DNA of 31,513 nt from CBCXVS01 sp965178525 (GCA_965178525.1 CBCXVS010000050.1:1-31513), one strand, 5' to 3'; shown: positions 16,814 through 25,125, counted from the first letter of the stretch. Notes: a model not told the origin generated them from the letters alone. Numbers and translations: made by a program.

Positions 16814-17497
16814 ATGCAACGTGCAGCTATTTGCAAAGCCGGTATCGTGGTCGCGCTCACGCTCGTGTTGGGATGGGCAGGCCAGGTCGTGGCAGCCGAT
16901 TTGGAAGAAGAATTCGGCATCGATTCAAGGGGACGCCGCCGAGCTCCGACGTGCCTAGGCCACCGGGCGACCATCGTAGGCAACAATGGCGAGAACCTCT
17001 TGATCGGCACGCCGGGGCCGGATGTGATTGTGGGTCTCGGCGGCAGTGATGTCATTTTCGGCCTCCGGGGTGATGACATTATTTGTGCCGGTGAAGGCGA
17101 TGATGTCGTCTCCGGCGGTCTCGGAAACGATACCATTTTGGGTGAACGAGGTTCTGACGTGCTCAAGGGGGGTCCTGGGCGGGACCTCGTCCGCGGTGGA
17201 CGTGGCGCCGATGTTCTCCATGGCAATCAACAGAATGACGAACTTCGTGGCGGTCAGGGCCGAGACTCTCTCCTCGGCGGTCTCGGGAACGATGTGCTGC
17301 GTGGGGGTGATGCGGGCGATACCCTGGGAGGCGGCCCTGGGCGGGATGACCTGTTCGGCGGGAACGGTCATGATACGATGAACGGCGGTCAGGGTAACGA
17401 CTGGCTCAGTGGCGGACCGGGTGTCGATATCTGCAATGGCGGCCCGGGCAACGATGCGGCTAACGCCACCTGTGGTATACAACTACTCATCCCATAG
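16814..17497 (+). CDS. Secreted calcium-binding RTX-repeat protein
   Basis: This 227-residue protein has a Sec-type signal peptide (MQRAAICKAGIVVALTLVLGWAGQVVAA, cut before DLEEE). It is followed by about a dozen RTX nonapeptides of the form GGxGxDxhx (for example GLGNDTILG, GLGNDVLRG, GQGNDWLSG). These repeats fold into a calcium-binding beta-roll outside the cell. The protein is almost entirely signal plus repeats, ending NATCGIQLLIP, with no catalytic domain or clear type I secretion tail. Scattered Cys residues (CLGHR, IICAG, ICNGG, ATCG) may form disulfides. GGGAGAG precedes the ATG at 16814; the upstream open frame is not family-like. A strong hairpin follows. Confidence 0.9.
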   Translation: MQRAAICKAGIVVALTLVLGWAGQVVAADLEEEFGIDSRGRRRAPTCLGHRATIVGNNGENLLIGTPGPDVIVGLGGSDVIFGLRGDDIICAGEGDDVVSGGLGNDTILGERGSDVLKGGPGRDLVRGGRGADVLHGNQQNDELRGGQGRDSLLGGLGNDVLRGGDAGDTLGGGPGRDDLFGGNGHDTMNGGQGNDWLSGGPGVDICNGGPGNDAANATCGIQLLIP

Positions 17498-17515
17498 CCT
17501 GCCGTGACCGATTTC

Positions 17516-17548
17516 AGCGGCTCTCAGCTCACGGTGCTGAGAGCCGCT
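17516..17548. terminator. Perfect 13-bp hairpin between convergent genes
   Basis: AGCGGCTCTCAGC (17516-17528) and GCTGAGAGCCGCT (17536-17548) pair perfectly around a 7-base loop. It lies between the RTX gene and the convergent SDR gene and probably serves both directions. No T-tract is present. Confidence 0.7.
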
Positions 17549-17583
17549 GCGCGCCTTCGCCTTCCGCCTTGATGGCGACGATA

Positions 17584-18369
17584 TTAGTGATGGACGACCA
17601 GCCCACCATCGACGTTGAACGTCTGGCCCGTGACATTCCGCGCTCCAGGAGTGGCGAGAAACGCGACCATGGCCGCGATGTCTTCCGGTTCATTGCGCCG
17701 CCCGATGGGGATTTGCGCCGTGCGGCGGCGTTCCAGCTCCTCGGGCGTCATGCCCAGGGCTGCGGCCCGGCTCTCCACATTGTTCTCCGACAGCGCGGTA
17801 CGTGTGGAGCCGGGGCACACCGCGTTGACATTGATATTATATGGCCCGAGTTGCTGCGCCGCCGTATACGTCATGGCAATCACCGCGCCCTTGCTGGCGG
17901 CATAGGACGCGTTCGAGGTGCCGGCATAGCCCTTGCCGGCGATGGAGGCAATGTTGATGATGCGCCCGCCATCTCCCTGCTTGATCATTTCCTGCGCGGC
18001 CCGTTGCATGCCAAAAAAGACGCCTTTGGCATTGACGCGGTGAATCCGGTCCCAATCCGCTTCGCTGATATCCATCACGAATAGATAGCGGGTCACCCCG
18101 GCATTGTTCACCATGATATCGAGACGGCCAAAGGTGTCGACGGTCTGCTGGACCATCCGGTCAATCTCGTCTACATGGCCGACATCCGCCTGCAGACTCA
18201 GGCTGCGCCCGCCGGCAGACTCAATGGCGGCGCTGGTCGCCTGCGCCGTGTCGCCGTTAATGTCGGCTGCGGCCACCATGGCGCCTTGTTCGGCCAAAAG
18301 GAGCGACGTGGCCCGCCCCATGCCGCTGCCGGCACCAGTTACCAATACAACGTGATCAGCTAATGTCAT
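17584..18369 (-). CDS. Short-chain dehydrogenase/reductase (SDR)
   Basis: This 261-residue classical SDR has the cofactor motif TGAGSGMG at residues 11-18 and the Asp of AAADINGD favouring NAD. NNAGV is present, as are the catalytic Ser within NIASIAGKG and the Tyr/Lys pair in SYAASKGA. It ends with the family C-terminus NVTGQTFNVDGG. It is similar to 3-oxoacyl-ACP reductase or cyclohexanol/hydroxyacid dehydrogenase types; the substrate is unknown. AGGAGGGG stands before the ATG at 18369. Heptanucleotide repeats lie directly upstream, separating it from the phosphodiesterase gene on the same strand. Confidence 0.9.
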   Translation of the reverse strand: MTLADHVVLVTGAGSGMGRATSLLLAEQGAMVAAADINGDTAQATSAAIESAGGRSLSLQADVGHVDEIDRMVQQTVDTFGRLDIMVNNAGVTRYLFVMDISEADWDRIHRVNAKGVFFGMQRAAQEMIKQGDGGRIINIASIAGKGYAGTSNASYAASKGAVIAMTYTAAQQLGPYNINVNAVCPGSTRTALSENNVESRAAALGMTPEELERRRTAQIPIGRRNEPEDIAAMVAFLATPGARNVTGQTFNVDGGLVVHH

Positions 18370-18386
18370 CGTTCCCCTCCTGTGGG

Positions 18387-18545
18387 AGCTATCAGCTGTC
18401 AGCTATCAGCTATCAGCTCAGAGCCAAACGGAGAGCTTTTGTCTTCTAGAATTCCGCTAGCCATCCGGCTTCATCCTTGGCCATCAGACGCCAAACGCGA
18501 GACCTCATCCACAAAGCTGAGAGCTGATAGCTGAGAGCTAAAGCA
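18387..18545. repeat. Inverted pair of heptanucleotide arrays
   Basis: The left array (18387-18424) has units AGCTATC, AGCTGTC, AGCTATC, AGCTATC and AGCTCAG. The right array (18515-18545) has AGCTGAG, AGCTGAT, AGCTGAG and AGCTAAA. The two are inverted with respect to each other (shared CAGCTATCAGCT on opposite strands) and are separated by 90 bases of unique sequence. The right array runs into the last codon of the phosphodiesterase gene, which ends at 18538. Confidence 0.85.
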
Positions 18546-19107
18546 TGACCTGCCCGTCCCGTAGCTTCAGCGTCATGGGCTGGCCCGGATTGGGCTTCCC
18601 CGGCGTATGACCCAGCAGCACGATCTCGGCGTGTAGTGTGCGCCAGCCCAATTCGAGTAAGCCAACCGTGCCGAGCCGGAGGTCCTTGTGCTGGGGAAAA
18701 GTCGGGCTGCCGCTGTTGAGGAGCACCACACCGTCACGGTATTCCAAGCACTCCTGATGCGTATCGCCCGCGATCATAATATCGACGGCAGCGGGAAAGA
18801 GCTGCTGCAACTCGGCCATGGGCCGGAAGCCACGTTTGAGGCTATGGATCATACCGAGACGCCAGCCCTCGATCTCGAGTACTTCGATATCCTTGCAACG
18901 CGGGTCGACAATCGGATCGTTATTTCCGATCGTGCACACCACGGGTGCGAACTGCTCCAGCCAGTCCAAGACCATCGGGGAGGATAAGTCGCCCCCGTGC
19001 ATGATCAGGTCCACGGTGGAGAAGAACCGGGCGGGTTCGGGTCCCAATTCGTCAAGCTCACGGATGAGATTGGGCAGATGTGTGTCAGAGAGTATACCGA
19101 TTCGCAT
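18538..19107 (-). CDS. YfcE/MJ0936-type metallophosphoesterase
   Basis: This 189-residue calcineurin-like phosphoesterase should hydrolyse a phosphodiester using two metal ions. The ordered metal motifs are ILSDTHLPN (D-x-H), IMHGGDLSS (GD), IGNNDPIVD (GNxD), MIAGDTHQE (the usual GHTH written GDTH) and LLNSGSPTFPQ. Substitution of the first His of GHTH is unusual and might alter metal binding. The upstream open frame to 19347 is Arg-rich and unlike the family, so the ATG at 19107 is chosen although its ribosome site is weak. It is divergent from the thiolase gene. Confidence 0.85.
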   Translation of the reverse strand: MRIGILSDTHLPNLIRELDELGPEPARFFSTVDLIMHGGDLSSPMVLDWLEQFAPVVCTIGNNDPIVDPRCKDIEVLEIEGWRLGMIHSLKRGFRPMAELQQLFPAAVDIMIAGDTHQECLEYRDGVVLLNSGSPTFPQHKDLRLGTVGLLELGWRTLHAEIVLLGHTPGKPNPGQPMTLKLRDGQVML

Positions 19108-19243
19108 GGAGGCGACTATACTACGGCCAACGATGGCCGTCAACGGCAAAGATGCCTGATCGCCCGGTTTGACGCCACCGAACCCGTATGATACCGTGGC
19201 GGCGGTTTTTCGACGTCGCTCTTTTGCAGAGAAAGGAGAGGGT

Positions 19244-20434
19244 ATGCCGCAGCGGACAGAAGCCGCGATTGTCGGTATCAACGAATATCCCCTACGGGTT
19301 GCCCCTGGCGTGAGTTCCCTCCAGATTAAGGCCGACTGCGCCGCCAAGGCCCTGGCAGATGCCGGTTTGAGCTGGAAAGATGTCGATGCCGTCTATGATA
19401 CGGGCGGTGATCAGAACATCGGTGGACTCGGCATTTCCGAATATTTCGGGTTCAAGCCCAACGTCATCGACACCACGTACGTGGGTGGCACGTCTTTTGA
19501 ATTTCAGGCGAACCATGCCCGCACCATGATTGCGAGCGGCAAATGCCATGTGGCCGTGATAACGTACGGCTCCACGGCCCATTCCGACCGCCGCGCGATC
19601 GGCACGGCTGGCGCCACGGGCGTGGGACCGGCGACTTTCATTAATAATATGGAAGATCCCTGGGGCCTGACGCTCATCGGTAATTACGCCATGGTGAAAA
19701 ATCGCCACATGCATCAGTATGGCACGACGAATGAACAGTTCGCCCATATTTCCGTGGCGACGCGCAAGCATGCCATGCGCAATCCCGAGGCCGTGAAAGC
19801 CATGACCGATCTGGAGTTTGTCGGCGTGCGCGAGATTGGCGTCGAGGACGTTCTCGAATCGCGCCTGATTGCCCATCCCCTGCGCTTGCTCGAATGCTGT
19901 ATGGTCTCCGACGGCGGTGGCGCCCTCATCGTCGCGTCACCGGAGGTGGCCCGCAATGGCCGCCAAAAACCCGTGTGGATCATCGGATCGGGCGAGGCCA
20001 CGAAGTATCGGGAGAACAACGGCGATATCACCGTCAGCGCCGGCGCCCAATCGGGCCCCATGGCGTTTGCTGACGCGGGCGTGTCGCCAGTCGAAATCGA
20101 TGTCCTGATGGCCTACGACTCCTTCAGCATTACCGTGATGTGCATGATCGAGGACCTGGGCTTTTGCCCGAAGGGCGAAGGTGGCCATTATGTCGGCGAC
20201 GGACATCTGGCGTTTGACGACCCACGCAAACCGGCATTGAATACCGACGGGGGCGGCCTGTCGTCGAACCATCCGGGACAACGGGGGATCTTTCTCTTGC
20301 TCGAAGCCACCCGCCAGTTACGCGGCGAATCCAACTCCCAGGTGCCGGACGCCAAACTCGCCGTGGCCGTCGGCAATGGCGGGCAACTGGGCTCCCGCCA
20401 CGCCACGGGTGTGACCATTCTCGCGGTGGACTAG
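19244..20434 (+). CDS. Thiolase-like protein lacking the nucleophilic Cys (SCP-x/Ltp2-like)
   Basis: This 396-residue thiolase-fold protein belongs to the lipid-transfer/acetyl-CoA acetyltransferase-like group. It starts TEAAIVGINEYPL, with AAKALADAGLSWKDVDAVYD typical of the fold. The second half contains LMAYDSFSITVMCMIEDLGFCP and the C-terminal NGGQLGSRHATGV. The loop that normally holds the reactive Cys reads DTTYVGGTSFEFQANHA, with no Cys, as in Ltp2-type retro-aldolases and non-thiolytic relatives. The next gene is a DUF35 zinc-ribbon/OB-fold protein, the known partner of such enzymes. AAAGGAGAGG precedes the ATG at 19244. The likely role is C-C cleavage or formation on an acyl-CoA (inference). 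Confidence 0.85.
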   Translation: MPQRTEAAIVGINEYPLRVAPGVSSLQIKADCAAKALADAGLSWKDVDAVYDTGGDQNIGGLGISEYFGFKPNVIDTTYVGGTSFEFQANHARTMIASGKCHVAVITYGSTAHSDRRAIGTAGATGVGPATFINNMEDPWGLTLIGNYAMVKNRHMHQYGTTNEQFAHISVATRKHAMRNPEAVKAMTDLEFVGVREIGVEDVLESRLIAHPLRLLECCMVSDGGGALIVASPEVARNGRQKPVWIIGSGEATKYRENNGDITVSAGAQSGPMAFADAGVSPVEIDVLMAYDSFSITVMCMIEDLGFCPKGEGGHYVGDGHLAFDDPRKPALNTDGGGLSSNHPGQRGIFLLLEATRQLRGESNSQVPDAKLAVAVGNGGQLGSRHATGVTILAVD

Positions 20435-20473
20435 TACTGCGTACCGCACATTGTTCAGAGGAGAGAGACCACC

Positions 20474-20893
20474 ATGGCAGCCAAACGACCGCAACCCCGC
20501 TTTCCCGAACCGGATACAGAACCGTTCTGGGAAGCGACCAAACGCCATGAATTGACCTATCAAACCTGCAATCAATGCAATGACGTCATCTTCTACCCCC
20601 GCAGCCACTGCACCGCATGTGGGTCGAACGACCTGACCCGGCGGGTCTCCCAAGGGCAAGGAGCGGTGTACACCTTCACGGTCATCATGCAGAGCCGGCA
20701 CCCAGCCTTTGCCGAACTCGGTCCCTATGCCGTGGCGTATGTCGACCTGGACGAAGGTTTTCGCATGATGAGCAACATTGTTGGCGTGCAAGATCCAACC
20801 ACCGATGTGCAATGCGGCATGCGCGTTAAACTCCGCTGGGAAGACCAAGGCGAAGGCGACATCTCGCTCCCCATGTTCGAGCCGGCGTCATGA
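20474..20893 (+). CDS. Zn-ribbon OB-fold protein (DUF35 family)
   Basis: This 139-residue protein has an N-terminal rubredoxin-like zinc ribbon with the pairs CNQCNDV and CTACGSND, then an OB-fold (GAVYTFTVIMQSRHPAF; GPYAVAYVDLDEG; CGMRVKLRWED). DUF35 proteins bind acyl-CoA and form complexes with thiolase-like partners, for example ChsH2-DUF35 with Ltp2. Here it lies 39 bases after the thiolase-like gene, with GAGGAGAGAG before the ATG. The pair very likely works as one enzyme. The stop codon TGA (20891-20893) supplies the first base of a long heptanucleotide hairpin. Confidence 0.9.
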   Translation: MAAKRPQPRFPEPDTEPFWEATKRHELTYQTCNQCNDVIFYPRSHCTACGSNDLTRRVSQGQGAVYTFTVIMQSRHPAFAELGPYAVAYVDLDEGFRMMSNIVGVQDPTTDVQCGMRVKLRWEDQGEGDISLPMFEPAS

Positions 20894-20961
20894 GCTCTAA
20901 GCTCTAAGCTCTAAGCTTTTTGTTCTTAAGCTTAGAGCTTAGAGCTTAGAGCTTAGAGCTT
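20893..20961. repeat. Heptanucleotide array forming a perfect 26-bp hairpin
   Basis: Left arm: three AGCTCTA units plus AGCTT (20893-20918). Right arm: AAGCTTAG-type units (20928-20953), with one further unit to 20961. The arms pair perfectly over 26 bases around a 9-base loop. It starts on the last base of the DUF35 stop codon and ends 17 bases before the next ATG. Confidence 0.95.
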
Positions 20962-20978
20962 TTCCCCCGAGGACTATC

Positions 20979-21803
20979 ATGCAAGCAAAACCGAACATCC
21001 ACGTGATGCATATCGACGATGATTCCGTGTACCATCCGGGCGGCAGTAACAATTATTTTGTCGGCAATCCGCACGGGGAGATGGTGCTCATCGACACCGG
21101 CGAGCAGCAGCGCGAATGGACCCAAAGCATTCTCGACTTCTACAACAAGCTTGGACGCCCCCAAATCCGAGCGATTCTGCTCACCCATGGCCATGGCGAT
21201 CATATCGGCGGCCTCGACCGGGTTTACGACACGCTTGAAGCGCCCGTACGCTGTCACCCGAAACTCGCCCAAAAGCTCGAAGCCATGGTGGAAAAGGATG
21301 TGGTGGTACCCCTGAAGTCCCGCGAAGTGATACAGCTTGGTGAGGACGTGACCCTGCGCACCCTGTTTACGCCGGGGCATGAAGTGGACCATCTGGCTTT
21401 TCACTTCAAGGAACAGAAAGTACTCTTCACCGGCGACTGTGTCTTGGGGGCATCTTCGTCCACCGTGCGTGACCTGGCCAGTTATATGAAATCGCTCCAC
21501 CTTCTCACCCACTACACCCACGATACCATCTGCCCGGGCCATGGCCCGATCGTGCCGCCGCCCCGCGGCGAGAAGCTGGTGCACGAATACATCCACCACC
21601 GCGAATACCGGGAACAACAGATTTTGGCGGCCCTGGAGCAAGGTCACACCGATGTCAAAGCCATCGCGCGGGCGGTCTATCCCCGCAATCTAAAGAAAGG
21701 GTTGTGGCCGGGTGCGGAACGCAATGTTGTAACGCATTTGGAAAAGCTGAAAAAAGAAGGGCGCGTGGTGGAGCAACCGGTGCAATTCAGCCTTGCAAGA
21801 TAA
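20979..21803 (+). CDS. Metallo-beta-lactamase-fold hydrolase (LACTB2-like)
   Basis: This 274-residue protein has the MBL metal motif LLTHGHGDHIGGL (H-x-H-x-D-H), then TPGHEVDHLAF (third His), FTGDCVLGAS (bridging Asp) and CPGHGPIV (last His). A C-terminal winged-helix-like segment (RNVVTHLEKLKKEGRVVE) is typical of the LACTB2/glyoxalase-II-like branch. It may cleave thioesters or nucleic acids; in this setting, after a thiolase-like/DUF35 pair, an acyl-CoA or thioester role is plausible (inference). GAGGAC precedes the ATG at 20979. The large hairpin just upstream could separate its expression from the genes before it. Confidence 0.9.
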   Translation: MQAKPNIHVMHIDDDSVYHPGGSNNYFVGNPHGEMVLIDTGEQQREWTQSILDFYNKLGRPQIRAILLTHGHGDHIGGLDRVYDTLEAPVRCHPKLAQKLEAMVEKDVVVPLKSREVIQLGEDVTLRTLFTPGHEVDHLAFHFKEQKVLFTGDCVLGASSSTVRDLASYMKSLHLLTHYTHDTICPGHGPIVPPPRGEKLVHEYIHHREYREQQILAALEQGHTDVKAIARAVYPRNLKKGLWPGAERNVVTHLEKLKKEGRVVEQPVQFSLAR

Positions 21804-21983
21804 CCGGCTTCTATCCCTCACCGGGCCCAAGGCTGTACACCATACGCAACAGATACGGCCATTTGGGTACTTACTTTTGGATGGAAGTATCGCTGGTTAT
21901 GGTACGAAGGGGGTCAAAACGTGATCGCGTTTTGGCATGGGATCACCACTCTTGCTTCTGCGAACGATGCAAAGGGGGCTATG

Positions 21984-23702
21984 ATGCAATATCCGAAGCG
22001 TATGGTATGGGGTTTCGTTGCCGTTGGGCTATGGGTCGCAATGCACGCCTGGGAAAACGGCGGCCGTGAAGCCGTCGCCCAAGAGGACATCACCGTCGAT
22101 TGTGCCGCGGGGGAGACGCTGGCTGCGGCGTTGGCTCAGGCGGCTCCGGGGACGACGATCCTGGTCAGCGGCACGTGTATGGAACGCGTGACCATGACCA
22201 CCGACCGGATCACGCTCGACGGACAAGGTGGGGCCATTCTCGACGGCGGTGGCGCCAGTCCTGGAGGCGCCACAGAGGGCGTGATCACCATTGCAGGCGC
22301 GCAAGGCGTGGCGCTCACCGGGTTAACGGTATAAAATGGACCCGACGGTATTCTCGGCCGACGGGGAGCGGCGTTCATCGTCAGCAATACAACGGTCCAA
22401 GATAACGCCGATGACGGTATCCAGATCGACGAAAATTCGACAGCCGATCTCACCGATTGCACGGTGCAACGGAGTGGCGATGAGGGCATTTTTGTGTTCC
22501 GCAACTCCAGTGGGACTTTTCGTGGCACGATCGTCAGCCAAAATAATGGAGATGACGGCATTCTCGTCAGCCAGACGTCAAGTGCCTTCTTTACTCCCGG
22601 AACCATGGTCACCGTGACTAATAACAATGACAACGGTCTTACCGTCTCGGGCGCCTCAAGACTCTTGGCAACGCGCACAGACGACAGCGTCGTCACCATC
22701 ACGGCCAACGACAACATGGACGATGGCATCGGGGTTTTCGGCAGTGCCAATTTCGTGGCCAACGGCAGTACGGTGAGCGCCAATACCAATAGAGATGACG
22801 GTTTCGTGGTGGCCACCACCTCGACAGCGGCCTTTGTCAACGGGGGCACGGTGGCAGCAAACGGCAACGGGGGGGATGGCATCGCGGCCACGGTGAGCGC
22901 AGGTATCGTCCTCGACGGGACGATGGTGGAAGCGAACAATAATGGCAATGACGGCCTCTGTATCCGGTTGAATTCGAGCGCTGCGGTGGAGTTTGGCGCC
23001 ATGATCACAACGAACCAAAACGGTGACGACGGCATTGGCGTCTCCGGCAGTTCCCATTTCAACGTCTTTCAGAATGTCATAATCACGTCGCGTGAGAATA
23101 TGGATGCAGGGCTCGTGGTCTTTGACAATGCGAACCTCACGATGTCGGATAGACCGGAGGAGGCATCCACCATGCTCTTAGCGAACAATACGGACGATGG
23201 CCTCCTCGTCCTCAACAGTTCTCAGGCTTTTGCCGGCTCGACCACGACGCTCACCGTCCAGGGCAGTGGAGATTTTGGGGTCGTGATCGCTAACGCCTCG
23301 CATCTCGGCTTGCTGGGCGCCACGACGGTCAGCAACAATGGGAACAGTGGCATCGTCATCGCGGATGTCTCGGATGCCGACCTTTTCGGGAATGTGCGGC
23401 TCCTCAATAACGCCGGCTCTGGCTTGGTCATCGTCCAAAATTCGAATGTCGATGGCCAGGATCTCACCATCATGAACAACACAGTCGTCGGTATCTTCGC
23501 GGATTTCAGTAGCGTGGATATCGACCGCTCCACGGTCACGCAAAACACCGCAGCCGATATTGCACTCGTGCAAGGAACGCGTGCCGACTTGACGCGGATC
23601 ACCTTCGGCAGCTTCTTCTGCGACGCATCCGTCCTCCTGACTGGGGACACGGGCGTGATGTGTCCGGCAGGGCCAATGGCTGCGTCTCTGCACGTACAGT
23701 AG
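21984..23702 (+). pseudogene. Secreted parallel beta-helix protein, interrupted by one TAA
   Basis: This gene encodes a signal peptide (MVWGFVAVGLWVAMHAW core, cut near AVA-QED) followed by a long right-handed parallel beta-helix. The repeats centre on NGDDGI or NxDDGL (for example NADDGIQID, NGDDGILVS, NMDDGIGVF, NTDDGLLVL). Such proteins are extracellular polysaccharide-active or adhesive. The reading frame contains a single TAA at 22332-22334. Before it comes GVALTGLTV and after it NGPDGILGRRGAAF, continuous with the repeat pattern, so CAA (Gln) is the likely original codon. No other lesion is visible over 573 codons. The ATG at 21984 is chosen because AAAGGGGG stands at proper distance; another ATG lies one codon earlier. 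Confidence 0.85.
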
Positions 23703-23763
23703 ACGCATGCAAAAGGGTAGCAAAGGGGTCAGACGCCATGGTCCCGCGCGGCCGCTGCTGAAC

Positions 23764-25125
23764 TTAACTTCGACGATAGGCCGCAGCGGGATGGCGATCG
23801 GGAAGCCTGGGATGGCCGAAGATCTTCTGCCGCAGGGGACCCGGGGCGTATTCCCGCTGCACCAGCCCTCGCGCCTGTAGGATGGGCACCACAGCATCGA
23901 TGAAATCCACAAAGGTGCCGGGGGTGACCGAGTAGACAAGGTTGAACCCGTTGACACCGGCCGCATGCCACGCCTGTAGCGCATCCGCGACCTGCTCGGG
24001 TGCTCCCGTCAGAAACTGACCCGCTAAGCGGGATCGGGTTAAGTCGCGAAACGTGACGGTCTTGTCCGGCGCCGACTCAATCAGCTCCTTCACTGAGCCC
24101 CGCATGGATTGACTATCAATGGTCTGCAAGGGCCGATCGAGGTCGATCGCGCCCAGGTCCACACCGATGCTCCCACTCAAGTGGGCCAGGGCGCCTTCGG
24201 TGCTGAACTGCTCCAGGTACGCCGCCGCTTTGGCCTTGGCCTCGGCCTCGGTTCTCCCGACCACGGGCGATACGCCCTGAAAGAAGAGGATGTCGTCTGG
24301 CCGGCGCCCCAGGCGCTGCGCTTGGGAGCGAATATCGTCAATGACGCTGGCGGTCCCGCGCAAGCTCTGCCGAGAGGCCACAATGAAGACGCACTCGGCA
24401 TGCTTGGCGGCAAACGTCCGTCCACGGGTCGACGAGCCCGCCTGAAAGAGCAACGGCGTGCGCTGCGGCGAAGGCTCCGAGAGATGGGGTCCGGCGACAT
24501 CGTAGTATGTCCCCACGTGATGGATCGGGTGGATTTTTGCTGGGTCCGCATACATGCCGCGCTGGGTATCGCGCAGCACCGCGTCATCTTCCCAACTGCC
24601 CTCCCACAGCTTGTACGTCACCTCGAGGTACTCATCGGCGCGATTGTAGCGCTCGTCATGCACGGGCAGGCCGCCGAGACCGAGACTCGCTCCGGCGTTT
24701 GATAGATACGAAGTCACGATGTTCCACGCCACGCGCCCACGTGTGAGATGGTCGAGCGTCGACACTTGCCGGGCGAAGGTGAAGGGATGGGTTTGCAAAA
24801 CCGAGCTGGTGAAGGCAAAGCCAAGGTGTTCGGTGGCATAGGCCATGGCGGGAATGAGCAAAGCCGGATCGTTTACCGGGATCTGCATGCCCTCGACGAT
24901 CGACGTCTCCGGCCCGCCGCGATAGGTATCGTAGACGCCGACCACATCGGCCAAGAATAGCGCATCGAAATAGCCCTTTTCGAGGATCTGCGCCAGCTCC
25001 ACCCACGGATCGAGCTGGGTATACTCAAGCTGGCGGGTATCGTCTCGTACCCACAATCCCTGTTGGATATGTGAGACGCAATTCATGTGAAAGGCATTTA
25101 AGAGCAGTCGCCGCGGCGGTGTCAC
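23764..25125 (-). CDS. NtaA/DmoA-type FMN-dependent monooxygenase (LLM class)
   Basis: This 453-residue bacterial luciferase-like monooxygenase belongs to the nitrilotriacetate/dimethyl-sulfide monooxygenase branch. Conserved parts include NAFHMNCVSHIQQGLWVR, FDALFLADVVGVYD and LDHLTRGRVAWNIVTSY. Also present are GLPVHDERYNRADEYLEVTYKLWEGSW with the flavin-site residues, VAGPHLSEPSPQRTPLLFQAGSS and GTPEQVAD-like TGAPEQVADALQ. It would need a separate NADH:FMN reductase, which is not seen here. The start is a GTG at 25125 behind AGAGGAGGTGAG. Substrates may be organosulfur or amine compounds (family knowledge, not shown here). Confidence 0.9.
   Translation of the reverse strand: MTPPRRLLLNAFHMNCVSHIQQGLWVRDDTRQLEYTQLDPWVELAQILEKGYFDALFLADVVGVYDTYRGGPETSIVEGMQIPVNDPALLIPAMAYATEHLGFAFTSSVLQTHPFTFARQVSTLDHLTRGRVAWNIVTSYLSNAGASLGLGGLPVHDERYNRADEYLEVTYKLWEGSWEDDAVLRDTQRGMYADPAKIHPIHHVGTYYDVAGPHLSEPSPQRTPLLFQAGSSTRGRTFAAKHAECVFIVASRQSLRGTASVIDDIRSQAQRLGRRPDDILFFQGVSPVVGRTEAEAKAKAAAYLEQFSTEGALAHLSGSIGVDLGAIDLDRPLQTIDSQSMRGSVKELIESAPDKTVTFRDLTRSRLAGQFLTGAPEQVADALQAWHAAGVNGFNLVYSVTPGTFVDFIDAVVPILQARGLVQREYAPGPLRQKIFGHPRLPDRHPAAAYRRS

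Noticed and set aside
19169..19192. TATGAT with nearby TTGACG as a promoter for the thiolase-like gene
   Set aside because: The two boxes are only 12 bases apart (TTGACG 19169-19174, TATGAT 19187-19192), too close for a standard promoter.
22136..23062. Long open frame on the minus strand opposite the beta-helix gene
   Set aside because: It is a periodic shadow of the beta-helix repeats (Pro/Ser/Val-rich) with no ribosome site or motif.
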